Shown here: positions 52,940 to 63,099 of the stretch, in pieces
Layout: each line of letters begins with the position of its first letter
How positions within the stretch are numbered: position 1 is the stretch's first letter
Assembly: GCF_002075885.1 (NCBI RefSeq)
Contig: NZ_MDET01000007.1
Coordinates: forward strand, 216-64,215
Direction: 5' to 3'
Length of the DNA: 64,000 bases
Origin: Manganibacter manganicus
GTDB taxonomy: Bacteria > Pseudomonadota > Alphaproteobacteria > Rhizobiales > Rhizobiaceae
Notes under the pieces: generated by a model
Told to the model about the DNA's origin: nothing
What the model saw: the letters and a program-made list of their open reading frames with translations, nothing else
The model's database searches: none
Position numbers and translations under genes: made by a program

Positions 52940-53896
52940 CTAAAACAGGGTTTTCAACTCGGCCAGCCTGTCATTGACCAGCCAGCCATAATAGTTTTCC
53001 TCCGGCAGTTTTTCCGATTGGCCGGCCGCCTTGCGCCTTTTGTTTTCGGCTTTCAGCGCATAGGCGCGCTCTTCCGGGTTGCCGACATTGTAGAGCGTGG
53101 CGGTAAGACCCGGATTTTGCGAAATGTCGAAGCCTGCGATCCGGCGATAGGCGTCGATCGAGGTCTTTATCGTCGCCGCGACGTAGGGCAGTGTCAGGTC
53201 CGGATCCATGATGGTCTTGTAAACCTCGTTGGGATCCTTCACGTCGAGCTTCGGCAGGCCCGAGATCTTGTGAACCATGTCGCTCATCTTCAACGCGGTG
53301 AGCGGGTTCAGTTGGCCGAGGCCGAAGGTCTGCCCGGCATAATAGGGCTGGAAGAAGACGGCGCCGAAGCGGTTGTTCGGGAATTTCTCGCCGCCAACGG
53401 TCTTGCCACGAAACGACCGATTCCAGACCTGCTCCCGGCATTCCCACAAATCATAGCTGTCGCTCAGACTGTCGCAGCGGGAAAATTGCGGACGTCGCAC
53501 GAAGGCGGTGACCTCCTCGCCTTCATAGGCAAAATGCAGGTTGCTCGAAAAATACGAAATCGCCTTGACGTAGTAGGTCTGGAGCCGGTCATAGGCGTCG
53601 ACATTGTAGGTATGTTCGCCAACAATAGCCCCAACAATGTGAATCGGGGCAATTTGATAGATTGCCGCAACCTTCTTGATTTTCGCACGCAGCCGGGAAT
53701 CGTTCTTCAGCAAGGCGTAGACCTTGCGGTACTTGGCTTCATAGGTGGTCTTGTTGGCGTGCGTGCGCCGTGCCGAGGCTCCCGGAATGGGCGGCTGCTC
53801 AACATTGCGATTGCCAATAGGAACGGCGATTGTTGCAAACGCCGGAGGCGACCATGCGGCCAACATCATGGCAAGAACGAGGGCAATTTTCTTCAT
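52940..53896 (-). CDS. DUF1402 family protein (318 aa)
   Basis: Exported protein of unknown function, conserved in Rhizobiales beside hslU. Start at 53896, with signal peptide KKIALVLAMMLAAWSPPAFA; an in-frame extension to 54016 is unlikely. Family blocks are AIVGEHTYNVDAYDRLQTYY, GAVFFQPYYAGQTFGLGQLN and LTATLYNVGNPEERAYALKA. The last two resemble lytic-transglycosylase-like regions, but I cannot assign activity. Confidence 0.85.
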   Translation of the reverse strand: MKKIALVLAMMLAAWSPPAFATIAVPIGNRNVEQPPIPGASARRTHANKTTYEAKYRKVYALLKNDSRLRAKIKKVAAIYQIAPIHIVGAIVGEHTYNVDAYDRLQTYYVKAISYFSSNLHFAYEGEEVTAFVRRPQFSRCDSLSDSYDLWECREQVWNRSFRGKTVGGEKFPNNRFGAVFFQPYYAGQTFGLGQLNPLTALKMSDMVHKISGLPKLDVKDPNEVYKTIMDPDLTLPYVAATIKTSIDAYRRIAGFDISQNPGLTATLYNVGNPEERAYALKAENKRRKAAGQSEKLPEENYYGWLVNDRLAELKTLF

Positions 53897-54043
53897 GCGA
53901 TGACGCGGACCCGCATAAGCTTCCTGTGTCCGGCAAATTATGGAAAGCGGCGGAGCAAGTCGAGCGCCACGTTGCGCCCGGCCGAGAAAGATGGCCGAAT
54001 GCTTCCATTCGGCCACAGTCGAAGCTTGATTTTCCGTATGAAT

Positions 54044-55354
54044 CTAAAGAATGAAGCGGGAAAGATCGGTATTCCTGGAAAGATCGCCGACGTGCTTCTG
54101 CACATAATCGGCATCTACCGTGACGGTCGTGCCGCCACGATCCGAAGCATCGTAGGAAATCTCGTCCAGAACGCGCTCCATCACCGTTTGCAGCCGCCGT
54201 GCGCCGATATTCTCCACGCTGTCATTCAGGTCGACCGCGATGCCGGCCAACGCATCGATGGCGTCGTCGGTGAACTCCAGCGTCACGCCTTCGGTGGCCA
54301 TCAGCGCGATGTACTGCTTGATGAGGCTGGCCTCCGTCTCGGTCAGGATGCGGATAAAATCCTGCTTTTCCAAGGCTCTTAGCTCGACGCGGATCGGCAG
54401 ACGGCCCTGCAATTCCGGCAAAAGGTCGGATGGTTTCGAGACATGGAAGGCACCAGAGGCAATGAACAATATGTGATCGGTTTTCACCGGCCCGTATTTG
54501 GTCGCGACCGTGGTGCCTTCGACCAGCGGCAGCAGGTCGCGCTGCACGCCCTCGCGCGACGGACCGCCCGAAACCTCCGAGCGCGCGGCAATCTTGTCGA
54601 TCTCGTCGAGGAAGACGATACCGTCGTCAGCCGCCGATTCGAGCGCGCGCCGCACCACCTCGTCCTGATCGAGCAGTTTATCGGACTCGTCGGCAATCAG
54701 GACGTCGTAAGAATCCTTCACCGTCGTCTTTCGCGTCCTGGTTTGCTTGCCGCCCATCGCCTTGGACAGCATGTCATTGATGTTGAGCACACCGATGTTG
54801 GCACCCGGCATGCCGGGAATTTCGAAGCCGGGCATGCCGCCGGTGCCGGTGTCAGACACCTCGACTTCGATCTCCTTGTCGTCCAGTTCACCTTCGCGCA
54901 GCTTCTTGCGGAAGGAATCGCGGGTTGCTGGCGAGGCAGTCTTGCCGACCAGCGCCTCCAGCACACGTTCTTCGGCATTGACGTGGGCGCGCGCCTTGAC
55001 GTCCTCGCGCATCTTCTCGCGAGTAAGCCCGATAGCGATTTCCACGAGGTCGCGCACGATCTGCTCGACGTCGCGGCCGACATAGCCGACCTCGGTGAAT
55101 TTCGTGGCCTCGACCTTGACGAAGGGCGCGCCAGCAAGCTTTGCCAGCCGCCTCGAGATTTCGGTCTTGCCGACGCCCGTCGGGCCGATCATCAGGATGT
55201 TCTTCGGCATCACCTCTTCGCGCATATGGCCTTCGAGCTGCTGGCGCCGCCAGCGATTCCTCAGCGCGATCGCCACGGCACGCTTGGCGTCCTTCTGGCC
55301 GATAATGAAACGGTCGAGTTCGGAAACGATCTCGCGGGGGGAAAAATTGCTCAT
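54044..55354 (-). CDS. hslU: ATP-dependent protease ATPase subunit HslU
   Basis: AAA+ unfoldase that feeds proteins to the HslV peptidase. Walker A is [16 protein letters not shown], the intermediate domain lies at about 110-240, Walker B is [11 protein letters not shown], the sensor region is [20 protein letters not shown], and the C-terminus ends SRFIL, the tail that inserts into HslV. Start at 55354 ([10 protein letters not shown]), 436 residues. It is separated from hslV by two genes in the same direction. Confidence 0.97.
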   Translation of the reverse strand: MSNFSPREIVSELDRFIIGQKDAKRAVAIALRNRWRRQQLEGHMREEVMPKNILMIGPTGVGKTEISRRLAKLAGAPFVKVEATKFTEVGYVGRDVEQIVRDLVEIAIGLTREKMREDVKARAHVNAEERVLEALVGKTASPATRDSFRKKLREGELDDKEIEVEVSDTGTGGMPGFEIPGMPGANIGVLNINDMLSKAMGGKQTRTRKTTVKDSYDVLIADESDKLLDQDEVVRRALESAADDGIVFLDEIDKIAARSEVSGGPSREGVQRDLLPLVEGTTVATKYGPVKTDHILFIASGAFHVSKPSDLLPELQGRLPIRVELRALEKQDFIRILTETEASLIKQYIALMATEGVTLEFTDDAIDALAGIAVDLNDSVENIGARRLQTVMERVLDEISYDASDRGGTTVTVDADYVQKHVGDLSRNTDLSRFIL

Positions 55355-55369
55355 CTTACCAAAACCCAC

Positions 55370-55984
55370 TCATTGTATTGCACTTTGCCATTGCCGGATG
55401 GACTCGAACGGATGCGCCAGCATGATGACGTTGAGCGTCAGATTGTCCCGGATGACATAGCCCGTGCCGACCTCGAAGAAGATAGCCAGCGCCACGACCA
55501 GCCATATAGGAAGCGTTTTCGCCAACGCAAAGCCCAGCACCATCGCCAACGTGTCGGACACCGAGTTGATGACGGAATCCCCATAATAATCGAGCGAAAT
55601 GGTGCCGGCGCGGTAACGTTCGATGATGATGGGGCTGTTTTCCAGGATTTCCCAGCCACCCTCGATCAGCATGGCCGCGACCAAACGAAACCACACCGAC
55701 TGGCGCGGAAACAGCCACCGCATCAGGGCGTAGAACAGAAAGCCATGAATGATGTGAGAGGGCGTGTACCAGTCGGAGATGTGCTGTGAATTTTCCGAAC
55801 TCTGAACGATGCCATGCCACAGTTTGACATAGCCGCAGGTGCAGATCGCCGGATGGCCCTGCAGATGCAGCACGAAAGCCTGAACGGCAAGCAGGCCCAC
55901 CGCGATGGCCAGACCGCCTTTCCAGGTCAACCCAGCGCCCAGCCCCATGCGCGGCTTCGTAGTTTCGCTGCTCGGACTATTCAT
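55370..55984 (-). CDS. DUF2585 (UPF0314) membrane protein
   Basis: Conserved alphaproteobacterial integral membrane protein with four to five helices, for example [20 protein letters not shown] and [20 protein letters not shown]. Family blocks are [28 protein letters not shown] and [20 protein letters not shown]. The ATG at 55984 overlaps the GNAT stop by four bases, and hslU starts 15 bases after its stop. Function unknown. Confidence 0.9.
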   Translation of the reverse strand: MNSPSSETTKPRMGLGAGLTWKGGLAIAVGLLAVQAFVLHLQGHPAICTCGYVKLWHGIVQSSENSQHISDWYTPSHIIHGFLFYALMRWLFPRQSVWFRLVAAMLIEGGWEILENSPIIIERYRAGTISLDYYGDSVINSVSDTLAMVLGFALAKTLPIWLVVALAIFFEVGTGYVIRDNLTLNVIMLAHPFESIRQWQSAIQ

Positions 55985-56487
55985 GCGCCGCCTTCCTCCT
56001 CAGCATCGATAGCCATCAAGCAAACTTCCCCCTGTTCGGTCTGCCTGCGTCCGATGGGCCGGAACCCGACCTTCTCATAGCAACGTATTGCCGCCGCATT
56101 GGCCGGGTCGGGATCGACGATGACACGCAGTGCACCTTCTTCAAGCAGCATTGCCACGAAATCAGAGAGCAGCCGTGTGCCGTGGCCCTTGCCGATCAGG
56201 TCAGGTTCTCCGATGAACTGGTCAATGCCGAGCGTTCCGAAAGGCTGATCTGCATAAGTGTTCCCGCCCTCTTCAAGATGAGGGTCATAGCTCTGGATAT
56301 AGCCCAGCGGGCGGCCGTCAAGCTCAACGATAAAGGGCTCGACGGAGATGCTGTCGACATGCCCGGCGATAGTCTCCAACTCGCCATCCTTATCGCCCCA
56401 CCAGGTCGCGACATGCGGCTCTGCCAGCCAGCGGGCCAGCAATTTCATGTCCGAGCCTGTGAGCGGCCGAAAGTCGTAGTGCTGCAC
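55981..56487 (-). CDS. GNAT acetyltransferase (AAC(6')-like), 168 aa
   Basis: N-acetyltransferase using acetyl-CoA. The pattern [66 protein letters not shown] and [19 protein letters not shown] is that of aminoglycoside 6'-acetyltransferase relatives, but chromosomal housekeeping copies between hslV and hslU are common in Rhizobiales and need not confer resistance. Start GTG at 56487, one base after the hslV stop. Confidence 0.85.
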   Translation of the reverse strand: MQHYDFRPLTGSDMKLLARWLAEPHVATWWGDKDGELETIAGHVDSISVEPFIVELDGRPLGYIQSYDPHLEEGGNTYADQPFGTLGIDQFIGEPDLIGKGHGTRLLSDFVAMLLEEGALRVIVDPDPANAAAIRCYEKVGFRPIGRRQTEQGEVCLMAIDAEEEGGA

Positions 56488-56488
56488 G

Positions 56489-57040
56489 TCAGGCCGCGTC
56501 CAGCGTTTCGACCACGAAATTGTGATTGGTATAGACGCAGATGTCGGCGGCGATCTCCATCGCCTTGCGGGCGATCTCCTCGGCATCCTTGTCAGTGTCT
56601 ATCAGCGCGCGCGCCGCGGCCAGCGCATAATTGCCGCCCGAGCCGATAGCCATAACGCCCTTCTCCGGCTCCAGCACGTCGCCATTCCCGGTAAGCGCCA
56701 GCGAAACGGACTTGTCTGCGACCAGCATCATCGCTTCCAGTCGGCGCAGATAGCGGTCGGTGCGCCAATCCTTGGCCAATTCCACACAGGCACGCGTCAA
56801 TTGGTCGGGATATTGCTCCAGTTTGGATTCCAGCCGCTCCAGCAGGGTGAACGCATCGGCGGTGGCACCAGCGAAGCCGGCGATCACGCCGCCGCCCTTG
56901 CCGATGCGGCGTACCTTGCGGGCATTGCCCTTCATGATGGTCTGGCCGAGGCTCACCTGGCCGTCACCGGCGATCACCACCTTGCCGCCCTTGCGCACGC
57001 TGATGATGGTTGTGGCGTGCATGGTCAGTTCATTTCCCAT
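56489..57040 (-). CDS. hslV: ATP-dependent protease peptidase subunit HslV
   Basis: Threonine peptidase of the HslUV protease. After removal of MGNELTMHA the catalytic Thr begins [20 protein letters not shown]. Further blocks are [40 protein letters not shown] and [15 protein letters not shown]. The start at 57040 follows GGAGAAAAG; the long upstream in-frame extension is not coding. Divergent from hisB, sharing a 190-bp regulatory region. Confidence 0.96.
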   Translation of the reverse strand: MGNELTMHATTIISVRKGGKVVIAGDGQVSLGQTIMKGNARKVRRIGKGGGVIAGFAGATADAFTLLERLESKLEQYPDQLTRACVELAKDWRTDRYLRRLEAMMLVADKSVSLALTGNGDVLEPEKGVMAIGSGGNYALAAARALIDTDKDAEEIARKAMEIAADICVYTNHNFVVETLDAA

Positions 57041-57230
57041 TCTTTTCTCCGATCCATGCGGCCCACTTCTCGGCAGCCTGCACGTTACGAGGGGTGTTGG
57101 CCGCATATGTATGCGCCGAAGCAGCTTTTGCAAACCGATGCAAGCACGACGCGTCTTGCCGATTTTGCCAACTGGCAATCCCCGGATCATGCTGCTAGAA
57201 GGCTTTCGTTTTCAAGCACGGGAACTCAAC

Positions 57231-57830
57231 ATGACCGCCCGTTCCGCAGAAGTCAGCCGCAAGACCAAGGAAACCGACATTTCAGTGTCGATCCTCGTGG
57301 ATGGCACCGGCGTCTCAGACATTGAAACCGGAGTCGGCTTCTTCAACCACATGCTGGATCAGTTGTCGCGTCATTCGCTGATCGACATGAAGGTGCGCGC
57401 CAAGGGTGACCTGCACATCGATGACCATCATACTGTCGAGGATACCGGCATCGCGCTTGGGCAGGCACTGGGCAAGGCGCTCGGCGAACGTCGTGGCATC
57501 ATGCGCTATTCTTCCATCGATCTCGCCATGGACGAGACGCTGACACGCGCGGCCATTGATGTGTCGGGCCGTCCATTCCTCGTCTGGAACGTCGGCTTTT
57601 CCTCGCCCAAGATCGGCACATTCGATACCGAACTGGTGCGTGAATTCTTCCATGCCTTCGCTCAGAACGCCGGCATCACCCTGCACGTCACCAACCATTA
57701 TGGCGCCAACAACCACCATATCGCGGAAACCTGTTTCAAGGCTGTGGCGCGCGCTCTGCGCATGGCGACCGAGCGTGATCCGCGCCAGCCGGATGTCGTT
57801 CCCTCCACCAAGGGTTCGCTGAAGGGCTGA
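57231..57830 (+). CDS. hisB: imidazoleglycerol-phosphate dehydratase
   Basis: Sixth step of histidine synthesis, making imidazole-acetol phosphate. Two Mn-binding His clusters are seen: [20 protein letters not shown] and [20 protein letters not shown]. The 199-residue monofunctional length is typical. Start at 57231 ([14 protein letters not shown]). First gene of the his operon; frame extensions upstream cross the hslV promoter and are not coding. Confidence 0.97.
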   Translation: MTARSAEVSRKTKETDISVSILVDGTGVSDIETGVGFFNHMLDQLSRHSLIDMKVRAKGDLHIDDHHTVEDTGIALGQALGKALGERRGIMRYSSIDLAMDETLTRAAIDVSGRPFLVWNVGFSSPKIGTFDTELVREFFHAFAQNAGITLHVTNHYGANNHHIAETCFKAVARALRMATERDPRQPDVVPSTKGSLKG

Positions 57831-57833
57831 TCG

Positions 57834-58304
57834 ATGTCCGCCTATGTCATAATGAAACCGCCGAACGGCATCAGCGCCGATGCGCGGCTATTGCGCGACG
57901 GTTTTTCCTGGCTGGCCTTCCTGGTGTCACCGCTCTGGCTTTTATGGCATCGGCTCTGGCTGGAAGCGTTATTCGTCTTTTTGATGATAAGCGTGTTCAA
58001 CGCGGTTGGCGAGGCTACCGGTCATGGCGTGATTGGGATGGCCATGAGCGTTCTTGTTTCTCTCTTTATAGGATTGGAAGGGCAGCGCATGCGCCTTGCA
58101 GCACTCGGTCGCGGCGGCTGGCGCGAGAGCGGCGTGATCGAAGCCGACGGCGAGACAGACGCGGAAACCCGCTATGCACTGGAAGCTGCCGAACGTCCTG
58201 ACCAGGAAGCGCCGCTGCCTGAAATCGTCCCCGACAATATGCAGGTACGGACCGGGCGCACCGACCTCATGCTCGGTATTTCCAATCACAGTGGAAGATA
58301 CTGA
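57834..58304 (+). CDS. DUF2628 membrane protein
   Basis: Small membrane protein often found inside rhizobial his operons. Hydrophobic segments at about 24-40, 42-60 and 63-80 ([40 protein letters not shown]) precede an acidic tail. It lies 3 bases after hisB and 2 before hisH. Function unknown. Confidence 0.9.
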   Translation: MSAYVIMKPPNGISADARLLRDGFSWLAFLVSPLWLLWHRLWLEALFVFLMISVFNAVGEATGHGVIGMAMSVLVSLFIGLEGQRMRLAALGRGGWRESGVIEADGETDAETRYALEAAERPDQEAPLPEIVPDNMQVRTGRTDLMLGISNHSGRY

Positions 58305-58306
58305 TC

Positions 58307-58957
58307 ATGCGGGTCGCCATCCTCGATTATGGTTCCGGCAATCTGCGCTCGGCCACGAAGTCTTTCGAGCGTGCTGCCCGCGAGGCGGGCATTCCTGTCG
58401 AAGTCGACCTGACAGCCGACCCGCAACGCGTGCTTGACGCGGATCGCATCGTGCTGCCCGGTGTCGGCGCATATGCCGATTGCGCCGCCGGCCTGCATGC
58501 GATTCCCGGCATGTGGGAGGCCATTGAGGAGGTCGCGGTGAAGCGAGCGCGCCCCTTTCTCGGCATTTGCGTCGGCATGCAGTTGATGGCCGAGCGCGGG
58601 TTGGAAAAGACGGTGACGCAAGGCTTCGGCTGGATAAGCGGCGACGTGAAGAAGATCGTGTCTACCGATCCAGAATTGAAAGTTCCGCAGATCGGCTGGA
58701 ACACCATTCGCCTGACGCGCGACCATCCGCTTTTTTCCGGCATTGCCACGGGTGATGGCGGGCTGCATGCCTATTTCGTCCATTCCTACCATCTTGCGGC
58801 GAAAAACGCCGGCGAGGTGCTGGCACAGACCGATTATAGCGGACCGGTAACAGCGGTGGTGGCACGGGACAATTGCGCCGGCACGCAATTTCATCCCGAA
58901 AAAAGCCAGGCGCTCGGCCTGGCGTTGATTGCCAATTTCCTGCGTTGGAAACCTTGA
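58307..58957 (+). CDS. hisH: imidazole glycerol phosphate synthase glutaminase subunit
   Basis: Class I glutamine amidotransferase supplying ammonia to HisF. The catalytic Cys is in [16 protein letters not shown], and His and Glu in [14 protein letters not shown]. The 216-residue length is normal. It is separated from hisF by DUF1330, hisA and an arginase-like gene. Confidence 0.97.
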   Translation: MRVAILDYGSGNLRSATKSFERAAREAGIPVEVDLTADPQRVLDADRIVLPGVGAYADCAAGLHAIPGMWEAIEEVAVKRARPFLGICVGMQLMAERGLEKTVTQGFGWISGDVKKIVSTDPELKVPQIGWNTIRLTRDHPLFSGIATGDGGLHAYFVHSYHLAAKNAGEVLAQTDYSGPVTAVVARDNCAGTQFHPEKSQALGLALIANFLRWKP

Positions 58958-58966
58958 GGTGAAGCC

Positions 58967-59257
58967 ATGAGCAAGAAGGGTTACTGGATGGCGATGGTCA
59001 ACGTCCGCGATCCGGACGTCTACCAGAAATACATCGACGCCAACGGCGCTGCATTTTCCAAATATGGCGCCAAATTCATCATACGCTCCGGCCGCCATTC
59101 CAATCCGGAAGGGCCGACAGGCAATCGTCACGTCGTCATTGAGTTTGAATCCTACGAAACCGCGCTCGCCTGCTACGATTCGCCGGAATATCAGGAAGCG
59201 TTGAAATCCAGATTGGCCGCTTCAACCGCTCATGTCGTGATCGTGGAAGGTATTTAA
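58967..59257 (+). CDS. DUF1330 family protein (96 aa)
   Basis: Ferredoxin-like alpha/beta barrel protein: YWMAMVNVRDPDVYQKYIDA, RHVVIEFESYETALACYDSP, EYQEALKSRLAASTAHVVIV. Unknown role, common in this operon position in Rhizobiales. It starts 9 bases after hisH. Confidence 0.92.
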   Translation: MSKKGYWMAMVNVRDPDVYQKYIDANGAAFSKYGAKFIIRSGRHSNPEGPTGNRHVVIEFESYETALACYDSPEYQEALKSRLAASTAHVVIVEGI

Positions 59258-59260
59258 GCC

Positions 59261-60004
59261 GTGATCCTTTTTCCCGCCATCGATCTCAAGGATGGCAAAT
59301 GCGTTCGCCTGAAGCTCGGCGATATGGCGACTGCCATTGTCTATAATGACGATCCGGCGGCACAGGCCCACGCCTTCGAGGAACAGGGTTTCGAGTGGCT
59401 GCATGTGGTGGACCTCAATGGCGCGTTCGAGGGTCAGAGCGTCAATGGCGCAGCGGTCGAGGCGATTCTCAAGGCAACGAAGAACCCGGTACAGTTAGGT
59501 GGCGGCATCCGCACGCTTGCCCATATTGAAAGCTGGCTGGAAAAGGGCCTTGCGCGCGTTATTCTCGGCACAGTAGCGGTGCGCGATCCCGAACTCGTCA
59601 AACAGGCATGCGAGGCGTTTCCGGGCAGGATTGCCGTCGGCATTGATGCCAAAGGCGGCAAGGTGGCGGTCGAAGGCTGGGCGGAGGCCTCAAGCCTCGG
59701 CGTGATCGAACTGGCGAAAAAGTTTGAAGGCGCCGGCGTCGCGGCCATTATCTTTACGGATATCGATCGCGACGGCGTTCTTGCCGGGATCAATTGGAAA
59801 TCGACTATTACGCTTGCAGATGCGGTGTCCATTCCGGTCATAGCCTCGGGCGGGCTTGCCTCCATCGCCGATATCGTACGCATGACCATGCCGGACGCCA
59901 CCAAACTCGAAGGCGCCATTTCCGGCCGTGCGCTTTATGACGGCCGCATAGACCCGCATGAGGCGCTGACGCTTCTGGCACGGGCCGGGAGCAAAGGCCA
60001 ATGA
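59261..60004 (+). CDS. hisA: ProFAR isomerase
   Basis: Fourth step of histidine synthesis, a (beta/alpha)8 barrel. The catalytic Asp is in [20 protein letters not shown], and the second in [15 protein letters not shown], with [20 protein letters not shown] and [14 protein letters not shown]. Starts with GTG at 59261, 3 bases after DUF1330. Its stop overlaps the arginase-like ATG by four bases. Confidence 0.96.
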   Translation: MILFPAIDLKDGKCVRLKLGDMATAIVYNDDPAAQAHAFEEQGFEWLHVVDLNGAFEGQSVNGAAVEAILKATKNPVQLGGGIRTLAHIESWLEKGLARVILGTVAVRDPELVKQACEAFPGRIAVGIDAKGGKVAVEGWAEASSLGVIELAKKFEGAGVAAIIFTDIDRDGVLAGINWKSTITLADAVSIPVIASGGLASIADIVRMTMPDATKLEGAISGRALYDGRIDPHEALTLLARAGSKGQ

Positions 60005-60840
60005 AACTCACCATCATTCTCGCACCTTATGACAGCGGGTATTATCATGGCGGTTGCGGACGAGGGCCTGACGCGATCGTCGCTGGCGGATTGGTGGAGG
60101 AACTGACACTACACGGCCACGATGTCATCGTCGTCGATATTGGCGAGATCGGCAACGAGCAGGGCCGGGAGATTTCCACCGGATTCGCTGTTTGCTCGGC
60201 AATTTCGGAAAAGATCACCGCAAGCCGCAAGGATGGCCGGCTCCCGGTGGTGCTGTGCGGCAATTGTCTGACGGCGGTAGGCGCGGTGGCCGGCGAGTCT
60301 GCGGATTCCATCGTCTGGGCCGACCAGCATGGCGACCTCAACACGCCCGAAACCTCCACTTACGGCTTCCTGGACGGCATGGCGCTGGCAACGGTAATCG
60401 GTCTCTGCTGGCGCCCGATGGCAAATGCCGTACCGGGCTTCAAGCCGCTGGAGGCTTCCCGCTGCATGCTGGTCGATGCGCGTGACCTCGATGCCGGCGA
60501 AAGGCATACGTTGGAAGGTCTGCCGATTCTCCACGGCACATGCGCAGAGGCGCCCGGCCTTGCCGACAGGTTGGCCGCAGCCGGCGGCCATCGCACGCAT
60601 CTGCATATCGACCTCGACATTCACGATCCGGAAGTGCTGCAGGCGAACCGCTATGCTTGGCCGGGGGGCCCCAATCCGGACGAACTGCGCGAATCCATGC
60701 GTGACGTGGCGGCTTCCCTGCCTGTGGTCGGCATCACCATTTCCGCCTATGATCCGGCATTCGATGCCAAGGGCGACGTGCCGCCCGCGGTCGGCAGGCT
60801 GCTGGTCGATGTCCTCGACGCGTTGAGGAAAAAGGCATGA
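60001..60840 (+). CDS. arginase/agmatinase-family protein with altered metal site (279 aa)
   Basis: Ureohydrolase fold: [36 protein letters not shown] (Asp108, His110, Asp112 metal ligands), [20 protein letters not shown] (second Asp pair). The usual first-ligand motif GGDHS is replaced by CGNCLT (residues 86-91), so His is absent and Cys89 is in its place. Activity may differ from arginase, or the protein may be regulatory. It is coupled to hisA (ATGA) and its stop overlaps the relic hisF start. An arginase-like gene inside a his operon is unusual. Confidence 0.82.
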   Translation: MKLTIILAPYDSGYYHGGCGRGPDAIVAGGLVEELTLHGHDVIVVDIGEIGNEQGREISTGFAVCSAISEKITASRKDGRLPVVLCGNCLTAVGAVAGESADSIVWADQHGDLNTPETSTYGFLDGMALATVIGLCWRPMANAVPGFKPLEASRCMLVDARDLDAGERHTLEGLPILHGTCAEAPGLADRLAAAGGHRTHLHIDLDIHDPEVLQANRYAWPGGPNPDELRESMRDVAASLPVVGITISAYDPAFDAKGDVPPAVGRLLVDVLDALRKKA

Positions 60841-60965
60841 CCCTCAAGGCCCGCGTCATTCCCTGCCTGGACGTTAAAGACGGCCGCTCCCGTGCGCCCA
60901 CAGCCGCGCAGCGGCGAGGACGTGCAAACTGGAGAAAAGACGCGGGTGGAGTGTGCCTATGCTGA
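60837..60965 (+). pseudogene. relic of a second hisF: first 15 codons then a short out-of-family tail
   Basis: Reads [17 protein letters not shown] then departs into [15 protein letters not shown] and ends at 60965, 42 codons. Bases 60843-60887 align with the hisF 5' end at 60962-61006 with 7 differences, all synonymous. Its ATG overlaps the arginase-like stop (ATGA), the normal junction in an operon, and its stop lies 4 bases inside the real hisF. It is a recombination scar or a small leader ORF that couples hisF translation. Confidence 0.75.
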
Positions 60966-61735
60966 AAGCTCGCGTCATTCCCTGCCTTGATGTCAAGGAC
61001 GGCCGCGTCGTCAAGGGCGTGCAGTTCGTCGATCTCGTCGATGCCGGCGATCCGGTCGAGGCGGCGCGCGCTTATGATGAGGCGGGTGCGGATGAATTGT
61101 GCTTTCTCGACATCACCGCCTCATCCGACAATCGTGAGACTATCTTCGATGTAGTCGCCCGCACCGCCGAGCAATGTTTCATGCCGCTGACGGTGGGGGG
61201 CGGCGTGCGCGAGGTGGCCGACATCCGCAAGCTTCTGCTTGCCGGCGCCGACAAGGTGTCGATCAACACGGCGGCGGTGAAAAATCCTGATTTCGTGGCG
61301 CGCGGGGCCGACAAGTTCGGCGATCAGTGCATTGTCGTCGCCATCGACGCCCGGCAGGTGTCGCAGGCGGGCGAGGCGCTGCGCTGGGAAATTTTCACCC
61401 ATGGCGGGCGCAACAAGACCGGCATTGACGTTGTGGAGTTCGCATGCCGGGTCGCAGGTCTCGGCGCCGGCGAAATCCTGCTCACCTCTATGGATCGCGA
61501 CGGCACCAAGGCTGGCTATGACACCGCCCTCACCCGCGCGGTGGCCGACGCGGTGCATGTGCCTGTCATTGCTTCGGGCGGCGTCGGCAATCTCGACCAC
61601 ATGGTCGAAGGCATTCGCGACGGCCACGCGACGGCGGTGCTGGCGGCGTCGATCTTCCATTTCGGCACCTATACCATTCGCGAGGCGAAGGAGCATATGG
61701 CGGCCGCCGGTCTGCCCATGCGACTCGACCCATGA
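60959..61735 (+). CDS. hisF: imidazole glycerol phosphate synthase cyclase subunit
   Basis: Makes IGP and AICAR from PRFAR with ammonia from HisH. The (beta/alpha)8 barrel motifs are [20 protein letters not shown] (catalytic Asp11), [40 protein letters not shown] (Asp130) and [18 protein letters not shown]. The 258-residue length is normal. The ATG at 60959 has GGAG upstream; a GTG two codons earlier is possible. A partial second hisF start lies just upstream. Confidence 0.97.
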   Translation: MLKARVIPCLDVKDGRVVKGVQFVDLVDAGDPVEAARAYDEAGADELCFLDITASSDNRETIFDVVARTAEQCFMPLTVGGGVREVADIRKLLLAGADKVSINTAAVKNPDFVARGADKFGDQCIVVAIDARQVSQAGEALRWEIFTHGGRNKTGIDVVEFACRVAGLGAGEILLTSMDRDGTKAGYDTALTRAVADAVHVPVIASGGVGNLDHMVEGIRDGHATAVLAASIFHFGTYTIREAKEHMAAAGLPMRLDP

Positions 61736-61772
61736 CTCGACATCGCTCCGAGTCCGGCCTAAAGGGCGGCGC

Positions 61773-62099
61773 ATGACGCAGTTTTCGCTGAACGACCTGG
61801 AAAAAATCGTGCATGAGCGCGCGCATTCCGGCGACCCGGAATCATGGACGGCCAAGCTTTACGCGAAAGGCATCGGCAAGGCGGCGCAAAAACTCGGCGA
61901 GGAAGCGGTCGAGACGGTTATTGCCGCCGTCAGCGGTGATACCAAAGCGGTGATATCGGAAAGCGCCGATCTTATCTATCATTGGCTGGTGGTGCTTGGC
62001 ATCAGCGGGGTTTCCCTCGACGATGTGCTGGCGGAACTGGAGCGCCGCACCGAGCGCTCAGGGCTTGCCGAAAAGGCTTCGCGCCAACGGACGGATTGA
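61773..62099 (+). CDS. hisE: phosphoribosyl-ATP pyrophosphatase
   Basis: Second step of histidine synthesis. The MazG-like helical fold shows [40 protein letters not shown] (metal Glu residues) and [20 protein letters not shown]. At 108 residues it is the single-domain form. It follows hisF by 37 bases and precedes coaA by 34. Confidence 0.96.
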   Translation: MTQFSLNDLEKIVHERAHSGDPESWTAKLYAKGIGKAAQKLGEEAVETVIAAVSGDTKAVISESADLIYHWLVVLGISGVSLDDVLAELERRTERSGLAEKASRQRTD

Positions 62100-62133
62100 G
62101 CCGGTGCCGGGTCGGGCACGGGCAGGAGACGCG

Positions 62134-63093
62134 ATGGACCAACTCGCCCCCACCGAGAAATATTCTCCCTATCTGTTCTTTCCCGCCGCCGAATGGGCAA
62201 AATTCCGCGCCGACACACCGCTGACGCTCACCGAGGACGAGGTGCGGCGCCTGCGTTCGCTGAACGACCCTGTCGACCTCGAGGAGGTCAAACGCATCTA
62301 TCTGTCGATGTCGCGGCTTTTATCGGCGCATGTCGAGGCCAGCCAGCTTCTGTTCCGGCAGCGCAGGGCCTTCTTCAATGTCACGGAGGTCGCCAAGACA
62401 CCATTCATCATCGGTATCGCCGGCTCGGTCGCCGTCGGCAAATCGACCACCGCGCGCGTGTTGAAGGAACTTCTGGCGCGCTGGCCGTCGAGCCCGAAGG
62501 TCGATCTGGTGACGACTGACGGCTTCCTTTTGCCCAACGAGATCCTACGCCGCGAAAACCTCATGGACCGCAAGGGTTTTCCCGAAAGCTATGATGTCGG
62601 GGCGCTGCTGCGCTTCCTCTCCGGCATCAAGTCCGGCCAGCGCGACGTCCGCGCGCCGCTTTATTCACATCTGACCTATGACGTCATGCCTGGCCAGTTC
62701 GTCACCGTGGACCGGCCCGATATCCTGATCTTCGAGGGTATCAACGTATTGCAGCCGGGCAAACTGCCCAAGGACGGCAAGATCGTGCCGTTCCTCTCGG
62801 ATTTTTTCGATTTCTCGATCTATATCGATGCTGACGAGAAACGTATCCGCGACTGGTACACCGCCCGCTTCATGCGCCTGCGGGAAACTGCTTTCCGCAA
62901 TCCCGAATCCTTCTTCCACCGCTATTCGCAATTGTCCGAAAGTGCGGCGCGCGCGATCGCCGAAGGGCTGTGGACCAATATCAATTTGAAGAATTTGCGC
63001 GACAACATCGTGCCGACGCGTGCCCGCGCCGATCTTATCCTGCGCAAGGGCGCTAATCATCTGGTCGAGGAAGTGGCGCTGCGCAAGCTGTAG
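62134..63093 (+). CDS. coaA: pantothenate kinase (type I)
   Basis: First committed step of coenzyme A synthesis. P-loop [60 protein letters not shown], and the end [20 protein letters not shown] are the type I signature. Start at 62134 ([13 protein letters not shown]), with GGCAGGAG upstream; in-frame upstream starts overlap hisE. 319 residues. Last gene of the plus-strand operon. Confidence 0.96.
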   Translation: MDQLAPTEKYSPYLFFPAAEWAKFRADTPLTLTEDEVRRLRSLNDPVDLEEVKRIYLSMSRLLSAHVEASQLLFRQRRAFFNVTEVAKTPFIIGIAGSVAVGKSTTARVLKELLARWPSSPKVDLVTTDGFLLPNEILRRENLMDRKGFPESYDVGALLRFLSGIKSGQRDVRAPLYSHLTYDVMPGQFVTVDRPDILIFEGINVLQPGKLPKDGKIVPFLSDFFDFSIYIDADEKRIRDWYTARFMRLRETAFRNPESFFHRYSQLSESAARAIAEGLWTNINLKNLRDNIVPTRARADLILRKGANHLVEEVALRKL

Positions 63094-63099
63094 CGCCAT

